Position numbers and translations under genes: made by a program | Notes under the pieces: model-generated | Database searches by the model: none | What the model was told of the DNA's origin: nothing | The model's input: the letters and a program-made list of their open reading frames with translations, nothing else | Shown here: in pieces, positions 8,755 to 18,016 of the stretch | How positions within the stretch are numbered: the stretch's first letter is position 1 | Layout of the letters: every line of letters begins with the position of its first letter | Assembly: GCF_014652475.1 (NCBI RefSeq) | Contig: NZ_BMYW01000004.1 | Span: 229,727 to 293,726 of the forward strand | Reading direction: 5' to 3' | From: Vogesella alkaliphila | Lineage (GTDB): Bacteria > Pseudomonadota > Gammaproteobacteria > Burkholderiales > Chromobacteriaceae | Length of the DNA: 64,000 bases

Positions 8755-10209
8755 ATGAGCAAGCTGCTGCCCATCCTGCACGTGCTGTCCAAGCTGATGC
8801 TGTTGTACTCGCTGCTGTTCGCCATCCCCTGTGCGGTGTCCTGGCTGTATGACGACGGCACCGCCATCGACTTTGCCTACTCGGCACTGGCCGGCGGCGC
8901 CTTCGGCAGCGTGCTGTGGCTGCTCACCCGTCGCTTCGAGCGCGAGCTGAAGCCACGCGACGGCTTCACCCTGGTCACCCTGCTGTGGCTGACCTTTGCC
9001 ACCATGTCCGCCGTGCCGCTGCTGCTCTACATCCCGGGCATGAGCTTCACCAATGCCTTTTTCGAGGCCATGTCCGGGCTGACCACCACCGGCGCCACGC
9101 TGATTCCCGGCCTGGACCGGCTGCCGCCGGCCATCAATTTCTGGCGCCACTTCCTGAACTGGGTCGGCGGCATGGGTATCATCGTGCTGGCGGTGGCCAT
9201 CCTGCCGATGCTGGGCATCGGCGGCATGCAGCTGTACAAGGCGGAAACACCCGGCCCGATGAAGGACAGCAAGCTGGCGCCGCGCATCGCCCAGACTGCG
9301 GCCAACCTGTGGTACGTGTACGCCGGGCTGACCGCCGCCTGCGCACTGAGCCTGTGGCTGGCCGGCATGAACGGGCTGGACGCCGTCTGCCATGCGTTTG
9401 CGGCCTTGTCGCTGGGCGGCTTCTCCACCCATGATGCCAGCGTCGGCTATTTCAACTCGGTGGCGATCGAGGTCATCCTGTCCGGCTTCATGGTGCTGGC
9501 GGCGCTGAACTTTGCCACCCACTTCCTGGCCTGGCGTAGCCGCAGCCTGAAGAGCTATCTGCACGATACCGAGGCCCGCCATATCGTCGCCCTGCTGGCC
9601 GGCAGCATCCTGGTGCTCAGCCTGTGGCTGTGGTGGCTGGGCATCTACAGCCTGCCGGCCGCGCTGCGCCATGTTTCCTTCAACCTGATTTCCATCGCCA
9701 CCGATTCCGGCTTTGCCAGCACCGACTACGCGCAGTGGCCGATCCTGGTGCCGCTGTGGATGCTGTTCCTGTCCTGCCTGACCGCCAGCTCCGGTTCCAC
9801 CGGCGGCGGCATCAAGATGATCCGCACCCTGATCCTGACCCGGCAGGGCTATCGCGAGATGAGTACCCTGCTGCACCCGCGCGCGGTGCTGCCGCTGATG
9901 CTGGGCGGACGGACCATTCCCGACAGCGTCGCCTTTTCCGTGCTCGGCTTCATCTTCGTGTACTTCATCAGCGTGGTGCTGCTGACCTTTACCCTGATTG
10001 CCAGCGGCCTGGATTTCATCTCGTCCTTCACCGCCATCGTGGCCTGTATCAACAACGCCGGCCCCGGCCTGGGACAGGTGGGACCTGCCAGCAATTATTC
10101 CGGTCTAAGTGATTTTCAGACCTGGGTCTGCAGCTTTGCCATGTTGCTGGGCCGTCTGGAGATCTTCACCATCCTGATCCTGTTTACCCCAACCTTCTGG
10201 CGAAAATGA
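8755..10209 (+). CDS. trkH: Trk potassium uptake channel TrkH
   Basis: Integral membrane potassium-translocating subunit of 484 residues. It has four repeated M1-P-M2 units with selectivity-filter stretches visible as GLTTTGATLIPG, LGGFSTHDAS, ISIATDSGFAST and INNAGPGLGQVGP, and the conserved SSGSTGGGIKMIR region. Ten or more hydrophobic helices are predicted. It starts directly after the stop of the glyoxalase-like gene and overlaps slt by four bases. With TrkA it makes a complete Trk system. Confidence 0.96.
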   Translation: MSKLLPILHVLSKLMLLYSLLFAIPCAVSWLYDDGTAIDFAYSALAGGAFGSVLWLLTRRFERELKPRDGFTLVTLLWLTFATMSAVPLLLYIPGMSFTNAFFEAMSGLTTTGATLIPGLDRLPPAINFWRHFLNWVGGMGIIVLAVAILPMLGIGGMQLYKAETPGPMKDSKLAPRIAQTAANLWYVYAGLTAACALSLWLAGMNGLDAVCHAFAALSLGGFSTHDASVGYFNSVAIEVILSGFMVLAALNFATHFLAWRSRSLKSYLHDTEARHIVALLAGSILVLSLWLWWLGIYSLPAALRHVSFNLISIATDSGFASTDYAQWPILVPLWMLFLSCLTASSGSTGGGIKMIRTLILTRQGYREMSTLLHPRAVLPLMLGGRTIPDSVAFSVLGFIFVYFISVVLLTFTLIASGLDFISSFTAIVACINNAGPGLGQVGPASNYSGLSDFQTWVCSFAMLLGRLEIFTILILFTPTFWRK

Positions 10210-12050
10210 CCATGCGACACCCCCTGACCCTGCTGGCTTTCGCCCTGCTACCCTGCTTTGCCCACGCCGTCAGCGACAGCACGCTACTGGCCGCACGCGA
10301 AGCCTTCCGCAACAACGACAGCGCCCAGCTGGCCAGCCTCGGCGACGGCAGCGGCGATCGCGACCCGCTCGCCGCGTGGCCCGGCTACTGGCAGGCGCGA
10401 CTGGCGCTCGACAACGGCGACGACAACCCGAGCCGCGCCTTCATCAGCAACGGCGGCAACGCCTTCCTGCGCGAGCGGCTGCTCAACGACTGGGTACAGT
10501 CGCTGGGCAAGCGCGGCGACTGGGACGGCATCCTGCGCGTGGCGCCGGCACTGGCCAGCGAGGCGCGCGACGCCGACAGCGGCTGCTGGCTGGACGTCGC
10601 CACCCTCAACCGCCGCCAGACCGTGGCCAGCGCGCCGGACCTGTGGCAGAACGTGCGCCTGTCCGACGGCTGCGCGCGGCTGCTGGAAGAACAGGCCGCC
10701 CGCGGCATCCTGGCCCCGGCGCAGACCGAGGCGCGCATGCGCCTGCTCCTGGCCGGCAACTATCTGACCGTGGCGCGGCGACTGGCGGCTGCGGCCAACC
10801 TTGGCGAGCGCTTCTTCACCCCCGGCGGTGCCGAACAGCAGGTGCAGCAGCTGCTGACTCTCGGCAAGAACAACCCGGTGGCGGCGCTGGAGCGGGCCGC
10901 CGCCAGCGAGGCGATGTTCAGCAAGGCGCAGAGCGGCTTCCTGTATGGCCAGCTGGCGCTGCGCAGCGCGCAGCGGCTGAACATGCCGCAGGCGCTGGAC
11001 GCCTTCGAGCGCGCCGACCCGCAACAGCTGACCGAAGAGCAATGGGAATGGTGGCTGCGCGCCGCACTGCGCCAGCAGGACTGGGCGCGGCTGGAGCAGC
11101 TGAGCCGCCGCCTGCCGGAAACGCTGGCCGCCAAGGGCGCCTGGCAGTACTGGCGCGCGCGCAGCCTGCAGGCGCTGGGCCGCGGCAACGAGGCCACGCC
11201 GCTGTTGATCAGGATCAGCTTCGAGCACAACTACTACGGCCTGCTAGCCAAGGAAGAACTGGGTACCACGCTGGAAGCGCCGCTCAGCCGCAGCCCGACC
11301 CCGCCGGCCCTGCAGCGCCAGCTGCTGGCCGACCCCGACATCCAGCACGCGCTGGCGCTGTTCGAGCTGTCGCTGCGCAGCAACAAGCCGGAGTGGCGTG
11401 AAGACGGCCGCCGCGTATGGCGCTGGGCGCTGCGCGGCCGCAACGACGAGCAACTGCTGGCCGCCGCCGAGATCGCGCTGGATCGCCACCTCTACGACAT
11501 GGCGATCTACGCCGCCGAGCGCACCGTGCGCACCCACGACTTCAGCCTGCGCTTCCTGACCCCGTACCGCGACACCACCCGCCGCTACGCCAGCCAGCTG
11601 GAAATCGACGAGGCCTGGGTCTACGGTCTGATCCGCCAGGAGAGCCGCTTCCTCAACGTCGCCCGCTCCGGCGTCGGCGCCAGCGGCCTGATGCAGCTGA
11701 TGCCGTCGACCGCGAAATGGGTGGCCGGCAAGATGGGCATGGGCAGCTACCAGGTCAACGACGTGGACACCAACATCCGCCTCGGCACCTGGTACCTGCG
11801 TCACGTGCTGGACAACCTGTCCAGCCACCCGGTACTGGCCACCGCCGCCTACAACGCCGGCCCAGGCCGCGCCCGCGGCTGGCAGGCGGCGATGCCGCTG
11901 GAAGGCGCCATTTACGCGGAAACCATTCCGTTTAGCGAGACCCGCGACTATGTTCAGAAGGTGATGGCCAATGCGGTCTATTACGCCGGCGCGTTCCGCC
12001 AGCCCGGCAACACGCTGAAATCGCGGCTGGGCACCATCCCGGCACGCTGA
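10206..12050 (+). CDS. slt: Soluble lytic murein transglycosylase, Slt70 family
   Basis: Periplasmic enzyme that cleaves peptidoglycan between MurNAc and GlcNAc with formation of the 1,6-anhydro product. The 614-residue protein has a cleavable signal peptide (MRHPLTLLAFALLPCFAHA), a long helical superhelix (about residues 25-440) and a C-terminal SLT domain with catalytic Glu479 in LIRQESRF, then GLMQLMPSTA and AAYNAGPGRARGW. The ATG overlaps the trkH stop (ATGA). A second Met two codons later is an alternative start. A DUS-like copy lies at 10789. Confidence 0.93.
   Translation: MTMRHPLTLLAFALLPCFAHAVSDSTLLAAREAFRNNDSAQLASLGDGSGDRDPLAAWPGYWQARLALDNGDDNPSRAFISNGGNAFLRERLLNDWVQSLGKRGDWDGILRVAPALASEARDADSGCWLDVATLNRRQTVASAPDLWQNVRLSDGCARLLEEQAARGILAPAQTEARMRLLLAGNYLTVARRLAAAANLGERFFTPGGAEQQVQQLLTLGKNNPVAALERAAASEAMFSKAQSGFLYGQLALRSAQRLNMPQALDAFERADPQQLTEEQWEWWLRAALRQQDWARLEQLSRRLPETLAAKGAWQYWRARSLQALGRGNEATPLLIRISFEHNYYGLLAKEELGTTLEAPLSRSPTPPALQRQLLADPDIQHALALFELSLRSNKPEWREDGRRVWRWALRGRNDEQLLAAAEIALDRHLYDMAIYAAERTVRTHDFSLRFLTPYRDTTRRYASQLEIDEAWVYGLIRQESRFLNVARSGVGASGLMQLMPSTAKWVAGKMGMGSYQVNDVDTNIRLGTWYLRHVLDNLSSHPVLATAAYNAGPGRARGWQAAMPLEGAIYAETIPFSETRDYVQKVMANAVYYAGAFRQPGNTLKSRLGTIPAR
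10789..10802 (+). repeat. DUS-like 14-mer, 13 of 14
   Basis: CTGCGGCCAACCTT inside slt, followed by GG and read as A-A-N-L. Confidence 0.6.
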
Positions 12051-12074
12051 CCAAGGCTCCGAAAGGACAAGAAC

Positions 12075-13025
12075 ATGCACCAATTCAACAGAATCGCCGT
12101 GATCGGCGGCACCGGCTTTGTCGGCAGCTACGTGGCCGAAGAGCTGACCCGCTACGGTGCGCAGCTGAGCATCGCCACCCGCCGCCGCGAGCGGCACAAG
12201 GGCCTGCTGCTGCACCTGCCGGGCGCGGACCTGATCGAGACCAACGTCCACGACGCCGCACAGCTGGAGCAATTCCTCACCGGCCACGACGCGGTGGTCA
12301 GCATGGTCGGCATCCTGCACGGCTCGCGCAGCGACTTCGAGAAGGCGCACGTGCAGCTGGTTGGCAAGATCATCGCCGCCTGCCAGAAGCTGGGCATCCG
12401 CCGCGTCGTCCACATCAGCGCGCTGGGCGCCGGCGAGACCGCCCCCAGCGACTACCAGCAGACCAAGGGCAAGGCCGAGCGCCTGCTGCGCGATAGCGGC
12501 CTGGACGTCACCATCCTGCGCCCGTCGGTGATTTTCGGCGCCGGCGACAGCTTCCTGACCCTGTTTGCCCACCTGGCCGCCGTCGCGCCCTTCATCCCGC
12601 TGGCCGGCGCCGACACCCGCTTCGCGCCGGTGTGGGTGGAAGACGTCGCCCGCGCGGTGCGCGTGTGCCTGGAGCAGGACACCAGCATCGGCCAGACGCT
12701 GGAGCTGACCGGCCCCAACACCTACACCCTGCGCCAGCTGGTGGCCTATGCGGCCAACCTTGCCGGCCATCCGCGCACGCTGATCGCGCTGCCGGAGGGC
12801 CTCGCCATGCTGCAGGCGACGCTGATGGAACTGCTGCCGGGCACGCCGCCGCTGAGCCGCGACAACGTGCGCTCGCTGCGGGTCGATAACGTCAGCCAGC
12901 AGCCGTTCCCGGCCCTGCTCGGCTTCAGCCCGGCGGCACTGGAGGCGGTGGCGCCGCTTTATCTGGGCGAGCGCGAGTTCAACCGCCAGCTCGACCGTTA
13001 CCGCGCGCAGGCGGCCCGCCGATGA
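12075..13025 (+). CDS. NDUFA9-like NAD(P)-binding protein (atypical SDR)
   Basis: A 316-residue extended/atypical short-chain dehydrogenase related to the NDUFA9 subunit of mitochondrial complex I and to NAD-dependent epimerases. The N-terminus [18 protein letters not shown] is the dinucleotide-binding loop and [10 protein letters not shown] is typical of the NADP-binding edge. A YxxxK-like [11 protein letters not shown] and [13 protein letters not shown] follow. Bacterial members have no proven substrate, and quinone or lipid-linked functions have been suggested. The gene follows slt by 24 bases and overlaps cca by four. A DUS-like copy is at 12748. Confidence 0.85.
   Translation: MHQFNRIAVIGGTGFVGSYVAEELTRYGAQLSIATRRRERHKGLLLHLPGADLIETNVHDAAQLEQFLTGHDAVVSMVGILHGSRSDFEKAHVQLVGKIIAACQKLGIRRVVHISALGAGETAPSDYQQTKGKAERLLRDSGLDVTILRPSVIFGAGDSFLTLFAHLAAVAPFIPLAGADTRFAPVWVEDVARAVRVCLEQDTSIGQTLELTGPNTYTLRQLVAYAANLAGHPRTLIALPEGLAMLQATLMELLPGTPPLSRDNVRSLRVDNVSQQPFPALLGFSPAALEAVAPLYLGEREFNRQLDRYRAQAARR
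12748..12761 (+). repeat. DUS-like 14-mer, 13 of 14
   Basis: ATGCGGCCAACCTT inside the NDUFA9-like gene, followed by G and read as A-A-N-L. Confidence 0.6.
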
Positions 13026-14257
13026 AGTGCTACATCGTCGGCGGCGCCGTGCGCGACCGCCTGCTGGGGCTGCCGGTGGCTGACCGCGACTGGGTGGTGG
13101 TCGGCGCCACGCCGGAGATGATGCAGGCGCGCGGTTTCCGCCCGGTGGGCAAGGACTTCCCGGTCTTCCTGCACCCGCAAACGCAGGAGGAGTACGCGCT
13201 GGCGCGCACCGAGCGCAAGAGCGGGCGCGGCTACCACGGCTTCGTGTTCCACACCTCGCCCGAGGTGACGCTGGAGGAAGACCTGATCCGCCGCGACCTC
13301 ACCATCAACGCCATCGCCGAGGACGAACACGGCCAGCTGACCGACCCCTACGGCGGCCAGGCCGACCTGCAGGCGCGGCTGCTGCGCCACGTCAGCCCGG
13401 CCTTCGCCGAAGACCCGGTGCGCATCCTGCGCCTGGCGCGCTTTGCCGCGCGTTTCGACTTCGCCGTCGCCGAGGAGACCATGCAGCTGATGCGTGACAT
13501 GGTGGCCGCCGGCGAGGCCGACGCGCTGGTGGCGGAACGGGTATGGCAGGAGCTGGCCAAGGGCCTGATGACGGCCAAACCGTCGCGCATGTTCACCGTG
13601 CTGCGCAACTGCGGCGCGCTGGCGCGGCTGCTGCCGGAGCTGGACGCGCTGTTCGGCGTGCCGCAACGCGCCGACTACCACCCGGAAATCGACACCGGTG
13701 ACCACGTGATGCGGGTGCTGGACTACACCGCCGCCTGCGGCCAACCCTTGAGCGTGCGCTTTGCCGCGCTGATGCACGACCTGGGCAAGGCGCGCACCCC
13801 GGCCGACATCCTGCCGCGCCACCTCGGCCACGAGGCGCGCGGCGAGGCGCCGCTGCTGGCGCTGTGCGAGCGGCTGCGGGTGCCGGCCGACTGCCGCGAT
13901 CTGGCGCGCCTGGCCACGCTCTACCACACCAAGATCCACCGCGCCGCCGAACTGCGCGCCGACACCGTGCTGCGCCTGCTGCGCGACTGCGACGCGTTGC
14001 GGCGGCCGGAACGCTTCCTGCAGCTGCTGGAGGTGTGCGTCGCCGACGCCCGCGGCCGGCTGCACTTCGAGCGCTGCGACTACCCGCAGGCCGGGTGGCT
14101 GCGCCAGCTGCTGGCCGCGGCGCAGTCGGTCGACGCCGGCGCCGTCGCCCGCGACTGCGCCGACAAGCGCGACATCCCGCAGGCGGTAGACCGCGCCCGC
14201 GTCGCCGCCATCGCCGCCTGCCGCCGCCAGCTGTTCCCCGCCGAAAGCCAGTCGTGA
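13022..14257 (+). CDS. cca: Multifunctional CCA-adding tRNA nucleotidyltransferase
   Basis: Adds or repairs the CCA end of tRNAs. The 411-residue product opens with the class II nucleotidyltransferase motif [13 protein letters not shown], the metal-binding DRDW, then the [10 protein letters not shown] template motif and [16 protein letters not shown]. After about residue 220 follows an HD phosphohydrolase domain with [13 protein letters not shown] and LMHDLGKA, as in E. coli Cca, which also has 2',3'-cyclic phosphodiesterase and phosphatase activities. Length is standard for the HD-containing form. It overlaps both neighbours by four bases. Confidence 0.96.
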   Translation: MKCYIVGGAVRDRLLGLPVADRDWVVVGATPEMMQARGFRPVGKDFPVFLHPQTQEEYALARTERKSGRGYHGFVFHTSPEVTLEEDLIRRDLTINAIAEDEHGQLTDPYGGQADLQARLLRHVSPAFAEDPVRILRLARFAARFDFAVAEETMQLMRDMVAAGEADALVAERVWQELAKGLMTAKPSRMFTVLRNCGALARLLPELDALFGVPQRADYHPEIDTGDHVMRVLDYTAACGQPLSVRFAALMHDLGKARTPADILPRHLGHEARGEAPLLALCERLRVPADCRDLARLATLYHTKIHRAAELRADTVLRLLRDCDALRRPERFLQLLEVCVADARGRLHFERCDYPQAGWLRQLLAAAQSVDAGAVARDCADKRDIPQAVDRARVAAIAACRRQLFPAESQS

Positions 14258-15366
14258 GCGCGCTCGATGTCACGCTGCTGCGCGGCGGCACCAGCAAGGG
14301 CCTGTTTTTCCGCCACGACGACCTGCCGCCGGCCGGCGCGGCGCGCGATGCGCTGCTGCTGCGCGTGCTGGGCAGCCCCGACCCCTACGGCAAGCAGATC
14401 GACGGCCTCGGCACCGGCATCTCCACCACCAGCAAGGTGGTGCTGCTGCGGCCGTCGCAGCGTGACGACCACGACATCGACTACCTGTTCGGCCACGTGT
14501 CGATCGCCGCGCCGCTGATCGACTGGTCCGGCAACTGCGGCAACCTCAGCGCCGCGGTGCCACTGTTCGCGCTACTGCAGGGCATGGTGGCGCACGCGCC
14601 GCGCGACGGCGCCGTCAGCGTGCGCATCTGGCAGGCCAATATCGGCAAGACCATCATCGCCGAACTGGCCATGCGCGACGGCCGGCCGGTGTGGGAAGGC
14701 GACTACCGCATCGACGGCGTCGCCTTCCCCGGCGCGCCGCTGACGCTGCGCTTCCTCGACCCCGCCGGCGGCGCCAGCGGCCGGCTGTTTCCCACCGGCC
14801 GCGTCTGCGACACGCTGAACCTGCCGGACGGCAGCACCCTCGCCGCCACGCTGATCGACGCCGGCAACCCGACCGTGTTCGTACGCGCCGCCGATGTCGG
14901 CCTCGCCGGTGACGAGCGCGGCGACATCGCCGATGCCGCGGTCAACCGGCGGCTGGAGTGGGCTCGTGCCGCCGGCGCGGTGGCGATGGGCCTCTGCACC
15001 GACATCGACACCGCCAGCCGCGAACGCCCGGCGACGCCCAAGGTGAGCTTTGTGTCGCCCGCCACGGAACCCGGCGCGGCGCTGACCGCGCGCATCCTGT
15101 CCATGGGGCGGCTGCACCACGCCTACACCGGCACCGGCGCCATCGCGCTGGCGGCTGCCGCCGCGATCGACGGCACGCTGGTGGCCGAAGCCTGCGGCGG
15201 CGTGGTGCGCGGCGAGGCGCTGCGCTTTGCCCACGCCAGCGGCCAGCAGCAGCTGGAGGCGCGGCTGTCGCCCTCGCCGGCAGGCTGGCACATCGACGAG
15301 GTGGTGATGACGCGCACCGCGCGGCCGCTGCTGCAGGGCAGCCTGTTCCTGCCGAGCCAGCACTGA
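14254..15366 (+). CDS. PrpF-family aconitate isomerase-like protein
   Basis: A 370-residue member of the PrpF/4-oxalomesaconate tautomerase family (diaminopimelate-epimerase-like fold). The start [18 protein letters not shown], the central [13 protein letters not shown] and [14 protein letters not shown] are family signatures. Cysteines in GNCGNL and late in the protein may take part in proton transfer. PrpF proper isomerises 2-methylaconitate next to acnD and prpC, but no methylcitrate genes are present here, so the substrate is open. The start is GTG at 14254, overlapping the cca stop, because the open frame upstream runs antiparallel to known cca coding sense. It is the last gene of the trkA-to-prpF run and is followed after 3 bases by a 32-base palindrome. 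Confidence 0.82.
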   Translation: MSALDVTLLRGGTSKGLFFRHDDLPPAGAARDALLLRVLGSPDPYGKQIDGLGTGISTTSKVVLLRPSQRDDHDIDYLFGHVSIAAPLIDWSGNCGNLSAAVPLFALLQGMVAHAPRDGAVSVRIWQANIGKTIIAELAMRDGRPVWEGDYRIDGVAFPGAPLTLRFLDPAGGASGRLFPTGRVCDTLNLPDGSTLAATLIDAGNPTVFVRAADVGLAGDERGDIADAAVNRRLEWARAAGAVAMGLCTDIDTASRERPATPKVSFVSPATEPGAALTARILSMGRLHHAYTGTGAIALAAAAAIDGTLVAEACGGVVRGEALRFAHASGQQQLEARLSPSPAGWHIDEVVMTRTARPLLQGSLFLPSQH

Positions 15367-15369
15367 GCG

Positions 15370-15401
15370 TTGCGGCCAACCTTGGCCAAGGTTGGCCGCA
15401 A
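15370..15401. repeat. Perfect 32-base palindrome of two DUS-like words
   Basis: TTGCGGCCAACCTT (15370-15383) and its reverse complement (15388-15401) face each other across GGCC, giving a perfect inverted repeat with no required loop. It lies 3 bases after the PrpF-like stop codon and most likely ends the trkA-to-prpF transcript. No T-run follows. Confidence 0.8.
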
Positions 15402-15470
15402 TAGTGCCCGTTAGCTCTTTGTCATCGCATGCTGGCATACTGCGGCTTTCCACCTGCACCAGGAGCCACC

Positions 15471-16319
15471 ATGGCCATCCTTATCCTGTTCGGCCTCGTC
15501 ACCCTCATCGTCATCGCCGGCCTGCGCGTCATCGACCAGCAGACGCTGGCCATCGTCGAGACCTTCGGCAAGTTCGCGCGCGTGCTCACCCCGGGCCTGA
15601 ACTGGATCATCCCCGGCGTGCAGCGCATCGCCTGCCTGATGGACCTGCGCGTGCAGGAGCTGTCGGCGCAGGTCGAGGTCAAGACCCGCGACAACATGTT
15701 CGTCACCCTGCCGGTGGCGATCATGGTGCGGGTGATTCCGGAACGCGCCGCCGATGCCTTCTACCAGCTGGCGTCGCCGCAGGAGCAGGTCAAGACCTGG
15801 GTGCTCAATACCCTGCGCTCGTCCACCGCGGCGATGACGCTGATGAACATGTACGAGGACCGCGACGAGCTGGCGCAGCAGATGCAGGCCAGCCTCGCCG
15901 AGCGCATGGGCACCTACGGCTACGAGATCGTCAGCGTGCTGATCGACCAGCCGACGGTGTCGGAAGAGGTGCAGCACGCGTTCAACAGCGTGATCGCCTC
16001 CGAGCGCAAGCGCGAGGCGGCGGTGCAGGAGGCGGAGGCCAAGCGCATCCTGATCGTCGGCGAAGCCCGCGCCGAGGCCGAATCGCAGCAGCTGCGCGCC
16101 GAGGGCCTCGCCCGCGCCCGCACGGTGCTGGCCGCCAGCCTGACCGAGGCCATCGCCCAGGCCAAGGGCAGCGGCATCAGCGAGAACGACATCATGTACC
16201 TGCTGCTGGAAACCAACCGCCTCGACACCGTGAAATACGCCAGCGAGAAGGGCAAGCTGGTGCTGATGGACCTGCGCGCACCCGCCAGCCAGGCCGGGCT
16301 GCAGATTCCGCTGGATTGA
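15471..16319 (+). CDS. SPFH/Band 7 (stomatin-like) membrane protein
   Basis: A 282-residue stomatin/prohibitin-type protein with one N-terminal membrane helix (residues 2-18), the SPFH domain from IDQQTLAIVETFGKFARVL and a C-terminal coiled coil rich in Glu, Ala and Arg (ERKREAAVQEAEAKRI). Such proteins form oligomeric scaffolds in membrane microdomains and often regulate a partner NfeD or protease, but no such partner is adjacent. The ATG at 15471 follows AGGAG by the right distance and is preferred over an upstream in-frame ATG at 15429. DUS-like palindromes flank the gene on both sides, so it appears to be a single transcription unit. Confidence 0.88.
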   Translation: MAILILFGLVTLIVIAGLRVIDQQTLAIVETFGKFARVLTPGLNWIIPGVQRIACLMDLRVQELSAQVEVKTRDNMFVTLPVAIMVRVIPERAADAFYQLASPQEQVKTWVLNTLRSSTAAMTLMNMYEDRDELAQQMQASLAERMGTYGYEIVSVLIDQPTVSEEVQHAFNSVIASERKREAAVQEAEAKRILIVGEARAEAESQQLRAEGLARARTVLAASLTEAIAQAKGSGISENDIMYLLLETNRLDTVKYASEKGKLVLMDLRAPASQAGLQIPLD

Positions 16320-16342
16320 GCCAGCCCCGCCCGCCGCACAGC

Positions 16343-16376
16343 ACAAGGTTGGCCGCAAGCTTGCGGCCAACCTTGT
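16343..16376. repeat. Perfect 34-base palindrome of two DUS-like words
   Basis: AAGGTTGGCCGCAA (16345-16358) and TTGCGGCCAACCTT (16361-16374) are separated by GC and extended by AC/GT, giving a perfect palindrome with the words facing outward. It lies 24 bases after the SPFH stop codon. Probable transcription terminator built from the repeat. Confidence 0.8.
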
Positions 16377-16501
16377 TTCGCCTTCCGGCCGCCGCCACGA
16401 TGCGGCAAGCTTATTGACGTTGCACCACGGCAGCGGGCATGATGCCAGAGCACAAATAAGCGGGATCCACCCGCGCTGCAGACAAAGGAAGCGGAGAAAC
16501 C

Positions 16502-16813
16502 ATGAGTCAGTTCGACAACGTCAGCGTCGTAAAAGAAGCCAATGTTTATTTTGACGGCAAGTGCGTCAGCCACGGCATCATCATGCCGGACGGCAGCCGC
16601 AAGTCCGTCGGCGTGATCCTGCCGGCCAAGCTGCTGTTCAGCACCGGCGCGCCGGAAATCATGGAAATCCTGGCCGGCGAGTGCAAGGTCACCCTCGCCG
16701 GCGAAACCAGCGCCAGCAGCTACAAGGCCGGCGACTCGTTCAAGGTGCCGGGCGAAAGCTCGTTCCAGATCGAGGTCAGCGACACCGTGCACTACGTCTG
16801 CCACTTCGGCTGA
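16502..16813 (+). CDS. ppnP: Pyrimidine/purine nucleoside phosphorylase PpnP
   Basis: A 103-residue cupin (formerly UPF0345/DUF1255, YaiE) that phosphorolyses many nucleosides. The sequence is typical along its whole length: [38 protein letters not shown] and a C-terminal [17 protein letters not shown]. Preceded by a GGAG ribosome binding site and followed by a strong terminator, so it is monocistronic. Confidence 0.93.
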   Translation: MSQFDNVSVVKEANVYFDGKCVSHGIIMPDGSRKSVGVILPAKLLFSTGAPEIMEILAGECKVTLAGETSASSYKAGDSFKVPGESSFQIEVSDTVHYVCHFG

Positions 16814-16834
16814 GCCGTACGCCGGCACGACCAG

Positions 16835-16860
16835 CGGGGCCACTTCGGTGGCCCCGTTTT
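16835..16860 (+). terminator. Rho-independent terminator of ppnP
   Basis: Nine-base-pair GC-rich stem CGGGGCCAC/GTGGCCCCG closed by a TTCG tetraloop and followed by TTTT. Confidence 0.9.
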
Positions 16861-16919
16861 CATTGCGGCCAAGCCCGACTACGCCATTGGTGGCAGCCGC
16901 TTCCGCCGGATGGTCGGCC

Positions 16920-16961
16920 TTGACCCAGAACAAGGCCGCCCGCCTTGCCGCTTGCTACTGT
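16920..16961 (+). promoter_or_regulatory. Candidate FNR-dependent promoter of ubiUVT
   Basis: TTGAC-CCAG-AACAA at 16920-16933 matches 8 of 10 specified bases of the FNR box (TTGAT-N4-ATCAA). An extended -10 (TGC followed by TACTGT, 16956-16961) lies where a class II FNR promoter would need it, with the box centred about 41 bases before the predicted transcription start near 16968. ubiUV belong to the oxygen-independent pathway, so anaerobic induction would make sense. Confidence 0.42.
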
Positions 16962-16990
16962 GCGCCGGTCCCGACTGACGGAAACACAGC

Positions 16991-17998
16991 ATGCAACGTC
17001 TTCCCGAACTGATCTGCCCGGCGGGCAGCCTGCCCGCGCTGAAGGCCGCCATCGACAATGGCGCGGACGCGGTCTATCTCGGCCTCAAGAACGACACCAA
17101 CGCCCGCAATTTTGCCGGGCTGAACTTCGACCACCGCAGTGCCAGCGAGGGCATCCGCTACGCCCGCGACCGCCAGCGCAAGGTGCTGATGGCGATCAAC
17201 ACCTACGCCCGCGGCGGCGACAGCCTGCGCTGGCGCACCGCCATCGACGAGGCCGCCGCGCTGGGCGTCGACGCGGTGATCCTCGCCGACCTGGGCCTCC
17301 TCGCCTACGCGCACGAACGCTACCCGGCGCTGCGCCTGCACCTGTCGGTACAGGGCTCGGCCACCAACTACGAAGCCATCAATCTGGCGCAATCGCTGTT
17401 CGGCGTGCAGCGCGCGGTGTTGCCGCGGGTGCTGACGCTGGACCAGGTGCGCCACGTGATCGCGAATACCAGCGTCGAGATCGAGGTGTTCGGCTTCGGC
17501 AGCCTGTGCGTGATGGTGGAAGGCCGCTGCCTGCTGTCCAGCTACGCCACCGGCGAATCGCCGAACAGCCACGGCGTCTGTTCGCCGGCGCGCTTCGTGC
17601 GCTGGGAGGACAACGGCCAGGGCATGGACGCCCGCCTCAACCACATCCTGATCGACCGCTACGGCGCCAGCGAAACCGCCGGCTACCCGACGCTGTGCAA
17701 GGGCCGCTTCGAGGTGGAGGGCCACACCGACTACGTGCTGGAACAGCCGTCCAGCCTCAACGTGCTGGCGATGCTGCCGCAGCTGCTGGACGCCGGCGTC
17801 GCCGCGATCAAGGTCGAAGGCCGCCAGCGCAGCCCGGCCTATGTCGCGCAGGTCACCCGCGCGCTGCGCGAGGCACTGGACCAGGCCGGCCAGAGCGCAC
17901 AGCGCTTCAGCGTCAAGCCGGCCTGGCAACAGGCGCTGGCCAAGGTGTCGGAAGGCCAGCAGGTCACGCTCGGCGCCTACGACCGCCCGTGGAAATAA
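16991..17998 (+). CDS. ubiU: O2-independent ubiquinone hydroxylase subunit UbiU
   Basis: U32-family iron-sulphur protein (formerly YhbU) that with UbiV hydroxylates ubiquinone precursors without oxygen. The 335-residue protein starts MQRLPELICPAGSLPALKAAIDNG... as expected, and carries cysteines C173, C180, C197 and C236. Their spacing equals that of the four [4Fe-4S] ligands of E. coli UbiU. Followed by ubiV after 18 bases and by ubiT, forming a complete ubiUVT operon. The oxygen-independent route lets respiration use ubiquinone under anoxia. Confidence 0.95.
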   Translation: MQRLPELICPAGSLPALKAAIDNGADAVYLGLKNDTNARNFAGLNFDHRSASEGIRYARDRQRKVLMAINTYARGGDSLRWRTAIDEAAALGVDAVILADLGLLAYAHERYPALRLHLSVQGSATNYEAINLAQSLFGVQRAVLPRVLTLDQVRHVIANTSVEIEVFGFGSLCVMVEGRCLLSSYATGESPNSHGVCSPARFVRWEDNGQGMDARLNHILIDRYGASETAGYPTLCKGRFEVEGHTDYVLEQPSSLNVLAMLPQLLDAGVAAIKVEGRQRSPAYVAQVTRALREALDQAGQSAQRFSVKPAWQQALAKVSEGQQVTLGAYDRPWK

Positions 17999-18016
17999 CA
18001 AGGAGACGCTTCAGTC

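Noticed and set aside
16863-16876. TTGCGGCCAA followed by GCCC after the ppnP terminator
   Set aside because: Ten bases agree but the 3' half is lost; not counted as a copy.
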